NCBI GenBank assembly: GCA_021773055.1 | Contig: JAJFKV010000029.1 | Coordinates: forward strand, 1 to 64,000 | DNA from: Woeseiaceae bacterium | Lineage (GTDB): Bacteria; Pseudomonadota; Gammaproteobacteria; Steroidobacterales; Woeseiaceae | Direction: 5' to 3' | Length of the DNA: 64,000 nucleotides | The notes under the pieces: generated by a model | What the model saw: the letters and a program-made list of their open reading frames with translations, nothing else | Databases searched by the model: none | What the model was told of the DNA's origin: nothing | Program-made: the position numbers and the translations under genes | Shown: piece by piece, positions 7,767-15,810 of the stretch | How positions within the stretch are numbered: the first letter of the stretch is position 1 | How the letters are laid out: every line of letters begins with the position of its first letter

Positions 7767-9808
7767 GTGTCAGTCGCCGTGAATTTATTCGCTCATCCGG
7801 AGCGGTTGTTGTCTATTTTTCTCTCGCAGGCTGTGAGCAATCACAGGACGTTGCGGGCAAAGACGTGGCGATCCACGACAACAGAATCAGGATCAATCCT
7901 GATGGTTCGGTCGAGCTATTCATGGGAAAGGTCGAGTTGGGCCAGGGGATTGGCACGGCTCTCGCGCAGATTGCAGCTGATGAACTCGGCGTTGCGTTTG
8001 AACAGATTCGACTGCTTACAGTGGACACTGACTTTTCGCCGGACGAGGCCTATACATTTAGCAGCATTTCCATTCAACAAAGCGGACCGAAGGTGCGAGC
8101 GGCAGCAGCTAAAGCTCGCGAATACCAGCAGCAGTTGTTCGGTAACCAGCCGGCAAATGAGCCAGGCGTTGTCGGAAAGTCGATACAACGGCTGGACATC
8201 CCGGGCAAAGTATTTGGCGACGCCAGTTTTATCCAGGACCTTCGCCTGGACCACATGGTACATGCTCGTGTACTGCGCCCGCCGGCAGAGCGAGCCGTCA
8301 TACAAAGTATGGACAGCGCACCGGTTGTGACGATGCCGGGAGTACTGCGAGTCGTTCGCGATGGTAATTTCGTCGGCGTCATTGCAGAACGCGAAGGCCA
8401 GGCGAGAGCGGCGGCGACAGCATTAGCGCCGCTCATTCACTGGCGGCTTCCCGAAGACCTGCCGGATGGTGACGAAGTATATAACTGGTTGAAAACCGCA
8501 AATTCAAGGACAGAGGAGATCGTAGCCCACGGCAGCGTGGATGTGTCTGAATCCGATTCCTATTATCAGGCAACCTATCGCCGCCCGTATCAGGCACACG
8601 CATCTATATCTCCATCCGCAGCGGTCGCGCTTTTTCAGGACTCGAAGCTAACTCTCTGGAGCCACGCACAGGGAATGTATCCCTTACGTGATGCAATTGC
8701 TCATACGCTGGGCCTGTCACCAGGGGATGTTCGCTGTGTGCATAAGGAGGCGTCCGGATGCTTTGGCCACAATGGTGCCGACGATGCCGCTTGCGATGTC
8801 GCCGCACTGGCCCTTGAAATGCCGGGTCGTCCGGTGCGCCTGCAATGGGAGCGTGACGATGAGTTCTTGTGGGAGCCGCTGGGACCGGCAATGCAGATCG
8901 AGACTCAGGCGGTGCTGGATACGAACGGCAAAATATCGAGCTGGCAGTATGACCTATGGAGTTGTCCGCATGCGAGCAGGCCACGTGGGGCAGACAGCGC
9001 AGGTCATCTCATCTATGCGAAACACAAGAAAAACCCGTTGCCTGAACCACCACCGTATTCCATTCCGCAACCCAGTGGCGGTAGTGACAGGAATTCGGTT
9101 CCGCTGTACGCATTTGAGAACGTGCAGGTTAATAAGCACTTCGTGACGGATATCCCGGTACGCGGTTCCTCGCTACGTGGTTTGGGTGCCTATGGAAATG
9201 TATTCGCCATCGAGTCCTTTATGGACGAGCTTGCCAAGACCAGCGCAGCGGATCCATTCGAGTTTCGCAGGCGACATCTCGACGACGCTCGCGCGATTGA
9301 GGTGCTGGATCGATTGCAGGAGATAACTAAATGGCAGAGCAGACCACAACCGGGCACAGGAATGGGTTGGGGCCTCGCGTTTGCGCGTTTCAAGAATGTG
9401 TCGAGCTATTTAGGTCTCGTGGTGCAGCTAAGAGTAAATGCATACTCGAAAGCAGTTCAGTTAATCAAAGCGACGGCGGTTTGTGATGCGGGTCTTGTCA
9501 TCAATCCGGATGGGCTCAAAGCGCAAATTGAGGGTGGCATCATTCAGTCATCGAGCTGGACACTCAAAGAACAGGTTTCCCTCTCGAACATAGCACGTGA
9601 GGCGCGCGACTGGATTTCTTATCCGATATTGCGATTCAACGAAGTCCCGGATGTTGAAGTAGTACTGATTAACAGGCCCGACGAAAAGTCCCTCGGTGTA
9701 GGTGAGACCGCACAGGGTCCAACGGCGGCTGCAATCGCAAATGCCATTTTTCACGCCACCGGAAAAAGATTACGGCAATTGCCGTTTACCCCAGACCGAT
9801 TTGAGTGA
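7763..9808 (+). CDS. Molybdenum hydroxylase large (molybdopterin-binding) subunit, Tat-exported
   Basis: A 681-residue subunit like IorB of isoquinoline 1-oxidoreductase. RREFIRS at the N-terminus is a twin-arginine signal, and the hydrophobic stretch ends SLAGC, a lipobox, so membrane anchoring is possible. Cofactor regions include GKVELGQGIGT (about 53), RGSSLRGLGAYGN (about 460) and GVGETAQGP with the expected base-catalyst Glu at 648. These enzymes hydroxylate N-heterocycles, aromatics or aldehydes using water. Between AKAREYQQQLFG and GKSIQRLDIPGK the usual spacer is only about ten residues; remembered homologues of about 730-750 residues have a longer segment there, so this looks like a compact variant. 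It is the last gene of the LacI-linked operon. No XdhC-type maturation gene is in the window. Confidence 0.9.
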   Translation: MSVSRREFIRSSGAVVVYFSLAGCEQSQDVAGKDVAIHDNRIRINPDGSVELFMGKVELGQGIGTALAQIAADELGVAFEQIRLLTVDTDFSPDEAYTFSSISIQQSGPKVRAAAAKAREYQQQLFGNQPANEPGVVGKSIQRLDIPGKVFGDASFIQDLRLDHMVHARVLRPPAERAVIQSMDSAPVVTMPGVLRVVRDGNFVGVIAEREGQARAAATALAPLIHWRLPEDLPDGDEVYNWLKTANSRTEEIVAHGSVDVSESDSYYQATYRRPYQAHASISPSAAVALFQDSKLTLWSHAQGMYPLRDAIAHTLGLSPGDVRCVHKEASGCFGHNGADDAACDVAALALEMPGRPVRLQWERDDEFLWEPLGPAMQIETQAVLDTNGKISSWQYDLWSCPHASRPRGADSAGHLIYAKHKKNPLPEPPPYSIPQPSGGSDRNSVPLYAFENVQVNKHFVTDIPVRGSSLRGLGAYGNVFAIESFMDELAKTSAADPFEFRRRHLDDARAIEVLDRLQEITKWQSRPQPGTGMGWGLAFARFKNVSSYLGLVVQLRVNAYSKAVQLIKATAVCDAGLVINPDGLKAQIEGGIIQSSSWTLKEQVSLSNIAREARDWISYPILRFNEVPDVEVVLINRPDEKSLGVGETAQGPTAAAIANAIFHATGKRLRQLPFTPDRFE

Positions 9809-9861
9809 AATGCTGGTGTTACCATTGCGTTTGTAACTCGATACACCGACAGGGGACTCGC

Positions 9862-10158
9862 ATGATCCTTAGTAACACCGAAACCATCCCGGGCCGCAGT
9901 ATTGTTGAATTCTACGGCATCGTGACCGGCAACACCGTTCGTGCCAAGCATGTCGGACGCGACATCATGGCGGGACTGAAAAACCTTGTGGGAGGTGAGC
10001 TGAAAGGTTACACAGAGTTGCTGCAGGACTCGCGCAAAGAGGCAACGGAACGCATGGTCGAGCAAGCGCAGTCCATGGGCGCGAACGCTGTTGTGAATGT
10101 GCGTTTTGCGACAAGTTCGATAGAGCAAGGCGCCGCTGAGCTGTTCGCCAACTCCTGA
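9862..10158 (+). CDS. YbjQ/UPF0145 family protein
   Basis: A 98-residue protein of the YbjQ heavy-metal-binding-like family, which forms pentamers in known structures but has no settled function. Family features are TETIPGRSIVEFYGIVTGNTV at the start, RDIMAGLKNLVGGELKGYTEL in the middle, and the strand MGANAVVNVRF near the end. The ATG is preceded by AGGGGAC, whereas the open frame upstream lacks a site. The stop shares one base with the start of the M48 protease (TGATG), so the two are translationally coupled. It begins 53 bases after the molybdenum enzyme and could belong to a separate transcript. Confidence 0.88.
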   Translation: MILSNTETIPGRSIVEFYGIVTGNTVRAKHVGRDIMAGLKNLVGGELKGYTELLQDSRKEATERMVEQAQSMGANAVVNVRFATSSIEQGAAELFANS

Positions 10159-10967
10159 TGCGTTTCGAGCCGAGGCAGCCCAAAGAAGGTATCAATGTCA
10201 GTGATACCCACCCGCTCGTCGAAGCGGGTACGCTGGTTGTCGGTCTTGCGGCCATTTTCGTCATCATCGCGCTTTCGATAATTTTCCTGATCGAGGCGGC
10301 GCTTTATTACGTGACGGCTGAAGATGAGGCGAAACTGTTTAGCAACTGGATGCCTGATGATCTCGTGACCGTTGCGCCGGACGATGAGCGCTTGTACCAA
10401 ATGCAGTTGCTGGTTGATCGACTGGCATCGCATTGGCCTGAGTCACCTTACGATATCCGCGTGGAAATTGACGACTCCGATGTCGCGAACGCGATGGCAT
10501 TGCCGGGTGGTTTGATAATCGTGACACAAGGCTTGCTCGACCAGGTTGAGTCTGAAAACGAGCTCGCATTTGTGCTCGGTCACGAACTCGGTCATTTCAG
10601 GAACAGGGATCATTTGCGGGCGCTCGGCCGCGGCATCGTGTTTTCACTGTTTTTCGCGGTTGTGACCGGCGATGACATTGGCGGGGTCGGTATCAAAGCC
10701 GCAGATATCACGCTGCGCGGCTTCAGTCGACGCCAGGAGAGCGAGGCCGATGAATTCGGACTTGGGCTGGCGAACGCAGAGTACGGTCATGTTGATCAGT
10801 CGTGGCGGCTATTTGAGCGCTGGGACACACAAGACAGTTCAATGATCGATCTCGCGATCTACCTCTCTACCCATCCGGATTCAGGTGACCGGGTTATCAA
10901 AATGAAGCAGCATGCAGAACTGGAAGGCTGGCGTTTGCAAGGCGATGTCAAACCGCTTGGCTGGTAG
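10158..10967 (+). CDS. M48 family membrane-bound metalloprotease
   Basis: A 269-residue protein with one strong transmembrane segment (about 24-50, GTLVVGLAAIFVIIALSI) followed by a zinc protease domain. The motif HELGH near residue 141 supplies two zinc ligands and the catalytic Glu; the third ligand is the Glu of SRRQESEADEFG near residue 197. The arrangement matches M48 proteases (HtpX, LoiP, BepA), which act in envelope or membrane-protein quality control. With a single anchor and no lipobox it is closest to soluble-domain M48 proteins. It is coupled to ybjQ by a TGATG junction, a pairing that hints at a shared task. A minus-strand terminator follows seven bases later. Confidence 0.88.
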   Translation: MRFEPRQPKEGINVSDTHPLVEAGTLVVGLAAIFVIIALSIIFLIEAALYYVTAEDEAKLFSNWMPDDLVTVAPDDERLYQMQLLVDRLASHWPESPYDIRVEIDDSDVANAMALPGGLIIVTQGLLDQVESENELAFVLGHELGHFRNRDHLRALGRGIVFSLFFAVVTGDDIGGVGIKAADITLRGFSRRQESEADEFGLGLANAEYGHVDQSWRLFERWDTQDSSMIDLAIYLSTHPDSGDRVIKMKQHAELEGWRLQGDVKPLGW

Positions 10968-10973
10968 CGCAGC

Positions 10974-11007
10974 AAAAAAAGGCCCCGTTACCTTGCGGCA
11001 ACGGGGC
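10974..11007 (-). terminator. Rho-independent terminator of the DUF4382 gene
   Basis: Read on the minus strand, GCCCCGTTGCC pairs with GGTAACGGGGC around a four-base loop, followed by seven T residues after one extra CC pair. It lies about 45 bases past the stop codon of the DUF4382 lipoprotein. On the plus strand there is no T-run after the hairpin, so it acts mainly leftward. Confidence 0.88.
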
Positions 11008-11052
11008 AGAGCCAGATAAGCGGACTTTGGGGGGTAGTCGTCTTAGTCGTGA

Positions 11053-12972
11053 TCAAGGCTCGAGAAGATAAACGCCAATCTTGTACGCCGTGAACGTATT
11101 GGTATCCGAATCGTACTGACCACGAGCGTGCATCGAACGGGCCCTTGTCGCCCCGTCCAGACTCAGATCCAAGTCATTGACGAAGTCATCAAAGATTGAG
11201 TACTGACGCAGGCTGTCGGCCGACTTGATGTAGAAAACGCTGCGACCCTGAGTGCGCGGCACGATCGTCGTATCGGAATCGAGCGTCGTCAGATCAACTA
11301 ATACCGGGCCATTCTTGATGTGGTGTCGCAGGTCCATGTCTTCGTTGTAATTGTCGAGAACCAGACCGGCAATTCCTACATTGGCGAATGGAGTTGCGGT
11401 TCCGGCCGTGCCCCAGCCAACGCCCAGTGCGCTGCGAACGTCCGTGTAGTCGATAACGCTGCGGCCCGCAAAGTCAGGCGGTGCCATGCCGAATGCGGTC
11501 GGAAATCCGTAAGCCACGATTGGTTTGCCGGCTGCAAAGTCAGCGAGCGTCAAATTACCCGTAGCGATTTCGTAGTTCTCCGGGTCGGCATCTGTAATTG
11601 CGGACGTTCCGGTTCCCGTGAAATCGAATATCTGGACTCGACGTCGATCGATCCCGTGCAATGTAATATCCGTTTGACCTGGCATGACGGTATTGACGAT
11701 GCCCAGCAAATGAGTGACATGCATGCGCACCGCGCCGGCGGTCGCATCGACATGAATCTGTGGTGTGAGAGCATCGGTTGCGGTCTGCGCGATCGTGCCG
11801 CGTATGGTTACACGTTGCCCGATCGAGATAGCATCGATGCTCAGGTCACTGATCCGATCGCCGTCTTTGAGGACCCGTGTGTCTGGTCCGATCTCGACGG
11901 TCACGTCATCGTGAAAATGAGCGCGTCGGTCAGCGGCAATAATAGTTGCGCCACGAACAGTTAGCAGATTTCCATCACGTGCAATAACATTACCAGTCAC
12001 GGCATCTTTGCCGACCCCAGGGACGCTGCTTCCGGCAAGGACAATATTCGCAGTGAATTTTCGTTCTGCCACGTTCAAAGTGCCAGCCGCAACACTCGGA
12101 GTCCCGACGCCAGCGGCACTCAAGGCGCGCAGGCCTTCGATACCGACATAAGCGGTTTCGTCAACGTCAAACTCTGTCTCGTCATTGATATAAACTTTCA
12201 TGCGCCCAAAGTCGCCGTCACGGTCGTTGAATGGTCGAACCGCAATCGTGTAGCTCATTTCGTCCTCGCTGACGTTTGCCAGTGGACCGCGAACACGGAT
12301 ATCTTTCTCATCGACCGGTGTTACTTCGGCAACGATGAATTGCTCCGCAGCGGCGGTGGCCGGTGTCGGAACGATATCGACTACGTGCGAGGCATCGAGA
12401 TCGAAGTCGAGCTGCAAAAGGGCAGCGCGTCCTTTCACGATCGTAAGCCGATCACGATCTGACAACGTGATTTTCAGCTCGGTCTGACCAAGCGTTACAC
12501 CGTCCGTATCGGTAACGACTGCTGCTTTCGCCGCGCCATCAGATTCAACGAAGACCTCTGCGTCGGCGTAGTCGAGACGGATTGTGCCGGACACGTAAGT
12601 TGCTGGTGGAATCGTTGCAACGGTGACGAGTTCCGTCAGGTCTATATAGTCCGTGAAATTAATGCGAGTCGTGCGTGGCAGCGTCTCTACCACCCGGCCG
12701 CTGGCGGTCTCCAGTCTCAATGACAGAACGTCAACGGTGTAGTTTAGGAAATCGCCGTCAGCGTCCGTCAGTGCAACCATCAATGTGCCACATTCGGCGA
12801 AAGTCGCCGGATCATTGGTATCGCACTCTGCATTAGCTACGGGTACATCCGTAGTCGTTGCCGCGCCACCGCCACAGGCAGCGAGCACAAATAGCGTTAG
12901 CAGCATCGCTGTCCAGATCGCCAACGTCCTTGTTTGTTTCAGCCCGGGAAGGGCATCGTTACTTAATTTCAT
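11053..12972 (-). CDS. DUF4382 domain-containing lipoprotein, large
   Basis: A 639-residue predicted lipoprotein: a basic n-region (KQTRTL), a hydrophobic stretch and the lipobox VLAACGGG. Residues about 65-225 (GTLMVALTDADGDF...VDVLSLRLETASG...IPPATYVSGTIRLDYADAEV) fit the DUF4382 beta-sandwich. The remainder is a long run of beta-rich, Asp/Thr-rich segments in which DUF5666-like strands recur (for example GNVIARDGNLLTVRGATI and IGQRVTIRGT). No catalytic residues stand out; a surface or periplasmic binding or structural role is a guess. The ATG was chosen because GGAGA sits six bases upstream. It is a single-gene transcript ending in a strong terminator. Confidence 0.8.
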   Translation of the reverse strand: MKLSNDALPGLKQTRTLAIWTAMLLTLFVLAACGGGAATTTDVPVANAECDTNDPATFAECGTLMVALTDADGDFLNYTVDVLSLRLETASGRVVETLPRTTRINFTDYIDLTELVTVATIPPATYVSGTIRLDYADAEVFVESDGAAKAAVVTDTDGVTLGQTELKITLSDRDRLTIVKGRAALLQLDFDLDASHVVDIVPTPATAAAEQFIVAEVTPVDEKDIRVRGPLANVSEDEMSYTIAVRPFNDRDGDFGRMKVYINDETEFDVDETAYVGIEGLRALSAAGVGTPSVAAGTLNVAERKFTANIVLAGSSVPGVGKDAVTGNVIARDGNLLTVRGATIIAADRRAHFHDDVTVEIGPDTRVLKDGDRISDLSIDAISIGQRVTIRGTIAQTATDALTPQIHVDATAGAVRMHVTHLLGIVNTVMPGQTDITLHGIDRRRVQIFDFTGTGTSAITDADPENYEIATGNLTLADFAAGKPIVAYGFPTAFGMAPPDFAGRSVIDYTDVRSALGVGWGTAGTATPFANVGIAGLVLDNYNEDMDLRHHIKNGPVLVDLTTLDSDTTIVPRTQGRSVFYIKSADSLRQYSIFDDFVNDLDLSLDGATRARSMHARGQYDSDTNTFTAYKIGVYLLEP

Positions 12973-13150
12973 GTCTGTCTCCTTACGCGCAATCGTCGTT
13001 ACATAGAGCGAATAACGCCCGGTGCAGGATTTGGTTGACCAAGAACACCCCGCGTGTCTTATGACAGAGACAGTTCGGACCATATAACGCAAAAAAAATC
13101 AGCTACTTAGCTTGAATTCCTTCAGCATCGTGTCAGACTGTTTTCCCGTA

Positions 13151-15808
13151 ATGACGAATCCGTCCGACAACACTACTGCCACGGGAATCCACCATCGCCG
13201 ACCACGCGCCGGGGAAAGAACTCGCGGCGCCGTTGACGCACTGCAAACCAAGATTGCAGTTGGTGTTCAAAACCTTGATCCGCAACGCTACGTGGAACAG
13301 CTGCAAGTTAATGTGGACGAATTGCCAGAGGCGACGGGTGCCGATGCGGCGTTTATAGCCCTCATCAGCGAAGATGGCAGACAAATTGAAACTGTTTTGT
13401 CGTCCTGCAATGGTTTCGCTCGATGCAGCCCGGGTGTCCTGCAAGGTGAAAAGCTGAAGGACTGGCCGTGGCTTTGTGGTCGACTGGGCCACCTGCGCGT
13501 TATCGAAGTTGCGGATACTGTCAACGGCCCGAAGTCCACTGAAAGCGAATTGATTCGCCTCAACGAACTCCACATGGGTGCGGCCCTGATCATCGGGTTT
13601 TGTGTGCATGGTGAGATCGCCGGGTTTCTCGGGCTGGCCAATGAACGGGCTGTTGAAAGCTGGGATGCGGATCTGCATTTATTGATGAAGTTGTTTGGTT
13701 CGTCCCTTGCAGTTGGTCTGGAGCGCGTTAACGATCGCGAGTTGCTGGACGAGCTGCAGGAAAGAAATTCTCTGGTTGCGATGACCGCGAACGATGGTAT
13801 CTGGGATTTTGACGGCTTTACGAAGCGTATCAATTTGTCGCGACGCTGGAAGGCAATGCTGGGCTATGACCCTGACGACGACGATGTGACGCTCGACTGG
13901 TACAACCTCGTGCATCCGGACGACATCGCGCGTGTCCAGACGCAAATGCGTGATCACCTGGAGGACAAAACGCAATTCTTCGAGTCGGTTCATCGTATGA
14001 AGCATCAAACCGGTGAGTGGCGCTGGATGAAGAGTCGAGCAAGGGCGATTCTTGACGAAGATGGTCGCCTGATTCGTTTGCTGGGCGTCGAAGTCGACAT
14101 CACCGAAGGCAAGCTTTACGAAGACGCCCTGTTTCGCGAGAAAGAAAGTGCGCAGATCACACTGCAATCGATTGGTGATGGCGTTATCACGACCGATGGA
14201 AACAGCCATGTCGAGTATATCAATCCGGTCGCAGAAGAGCTGACAGGTTGGAAAGTTGATGACGCCAGTGGCCGTTCCATCGATGAGATATTTCGGGGTT
14301 TCCATGAGGAAACCTGCGAACCACTGGAGAACCCGCTCGCCTTGTCGATTCGCCGTGACCGGGCGATCAAGTCAGTGCGGCCGACATTATTGATACGTCG
14401 TGACGGCAACGAATTGTATATCGAAAGCACAGCTTCGCCGATTCGTGACGGCAAGGGTAATGTGACGGGCGGCGTGCTCGTGTTTCACGATGTGAGTGAA
14501 TCACGCGAGTTGAATCGCCGACTCAGCTATCACGCCAGTCATGACATTCTCACCGGCCTCGTGAACCGACGTGAATTCGAGAATCGCCTGCAACGAGCGC
14601 TGAAGAGTGCGCGAGCGCGGGAAACATCGTACGCGCTACTGTATCTCGATCTGGATCAGTTCAAGATTGTGAATGATTCCTGTGGTCACAGCGCAGGTGA
14701 CGCCTTGCTCGGCCAATTGGGTGCCTTGCTGAAGTCGAAAATCCGCTGGCGAGATACGCTCGCGCGCCTGGGCGGAGATGAGTTTGGTGTATTGCTGGAA
14801 AGTTGCAGCCTTGAGGAAGCCATGAATACGGCGGAGACGCTGCGTATGGCGATCGGTGACTACAAGTTTGTTTGGGAAGAGCGCAACTTCCGTCTCGGCG
14901 TGAGTATCGGTGTAGTGCCGATTACGGCAGATAATGAAGATGTCGCCGCGCTCCTGAGCGCTGCGGACAGTGCATGCGCAGCCGCCAAAGAGGCGGGTCG
15001 TAATCGTATCCATAGCTTTCAGGAAAACGATATTGACCTTATGCGCCGCCGCCGCGAAATGCAGTGGGCAGCGCGCATCAATAATGCACTCGATGAAGAT
15101 CGCTTCGAGTTGTTTCGGCAAACTATTCAGCCTTTGCAGTCAGACGAAACCGGCGCTCACTACGAAATTCTGTTGCGGATGCGGGATGAAAATGGCGGCA
15201 TTATTTCGCCCGGGCTCTTCATCGAAGCGGCGGAACGATACGGCATCACACCGAATATCGATCGCTGGGTCATTCGCAGCGCATTTCGCTGGCTGGTTTC
15301 GGAAGCTGATGAACGCGAGCGTCTAACGCTGTGTTCTATCAATCTTTCGGGGCAGAGCCTCGGCGACGAAAAATTCCTGCCATTCGTTATCGACCAGTTT
15401 CAGATGAGTGGCATCGATGCGACGAAAATTTGCTTCGAGATAACGGAAACCGCGGCCATAGCGAGCTATTCGCAAGCGAACCGTTTCATCAATGCCCTGA
15501 AGGAACTGGGATGCATGTTTGCGCTCGACGACTTTGGTACCGGCTTATCGTCATTTGGCTATCTCAAACACTTCCCTGTCGATTTTCTCAAAATTGATGG
15601 CAGCTTTGTTAAGGAAATCCTGCACGATCCGATCGATCGCGAAATGGTGCGGTCGATTAATGAGATCGGTCACCTGACCGGTAAGAAAACCATTGCGGAA
15701 TTTGCCGAGAACGAAGAGATCATCACGATGCTTCGTGGTATGGGAATCGATTACGCGCAGGGTTACGGTGTATCAGAACCCAAGCGAGTCACGCGCGCAG
15801 TTGCATAG
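13151..15808 (+). CDS. GAF-PAS-PAS-GGDEF-EAL cyclic-di-GMP signalling protein
   Basis: An 885-residue cytosolic sensor with no membrane segment. Domains in order: GAF (about 25-190), PAS with PAC (about 205-325, GIWDFDGFTKRINLSRRWK...GEWRWMKSRARAI), a second PAS (about 330-455, SIGDGVITTDGNSHVEYINP), GGDEF (about 460-625) and EAL (about 640-875). The diguanylate cyclase signature GGDEF is intact at 541-545, and an RxxD inhibitory site (RWRD) lies five residues before it. The phosphodiesterase motif reads EIL at 672-674 rather than EAL or ELL, but the catalytic stretches ITET, DDFGTGLSS (793) and KIDGSFV remain. Both activities are therefore possible. A TTG at 13112 would add 13 residues; the ATG was preferred, though neither has a clear ribosome-binding site. 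Confidence 0.92.
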   Translation: MTNPSDNTTATGIHHRRPRAGERTRGAVDALQTKIAVGVQNLDPQRYVEQLQVNVDELPEATGADAAFIALISEDGRQIETVLSSCNGFARCSPGVLQGEKLKDWPWLCGRLGHLRVIEVADTVNGPKSTESELIRLNELHMGAALIIGFCVHGEIAGFLGLANERAVESWDADLHLLMKLFGSSLAVGLERVNDRELLDELQERNSLVAMTANDGIWDFDGFTKRINLSRRWKAMLGYDPDDDDVTLDWYNLVHPDDIARVQTQMRDHLEDKTQFFESVHRMKHQTGEWRWMKSRARAILDEDGRLIRLLGVEVDITEGKLYEDALFREKESAQITLQSIGDGVITTDGNSHVEYINPVAEELTGWKVDDASGRSIDEIFRGFHEETCEPLENPLALSIRRDRAIKSVRPTLLIRRDGNELYIESTASPIRDGKGNVTGGVLVFHDVSESRELNRRLSYHASHDILTGLVNRREFENRLQRALKSARARETSYALLYLDLDQFKIVNDSCGHSAGDALLGQLGALLKSKIRWRDTLARLGGDEFGVLLESCSLEEAMNTAETLRMAIGDYKFVWEERNFRLGVSIGVVPITADNEDVAALLSAADSACAAAKEAGRNRIHSFQENDIDLMRRRREMQWAARINNALDEDRFELFRQTIQPLQSDETGAHYEILLRMRDENGGIISPGLFIEAAERYGITPNIDRWVIRSAFRWLVSEADERERLTLCSINLSGQSLGDEKFLPFVIDQFQMSGIDATKICFEITETAAIASYSQANRFINALKELGCMFALDDFGTGLSSFGYLKHFPVDFLKIDGSFVKEILHDPIDREMVRSINEIGHLTGKKTIAEFAENEEIITMLRGMGIDYAQGYGVSEPKRVTRAVA

Positions 15809-15810
15809 TG

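Noticed and set aside
13112-13150. TTG start for the GGDEF-EAL gene
   Set aside because: It would add 13 residues but has no ribosome-binding site; the ATG at 13151 is simpler, though not proven.
13133-13833. Long minus-strand frames opposite the GGDEF-EAL gene
   Set aside because: They are antisense to a gene with clear domains and have no recognisable domain of their own; their length follows from the codon composition of the real gene.
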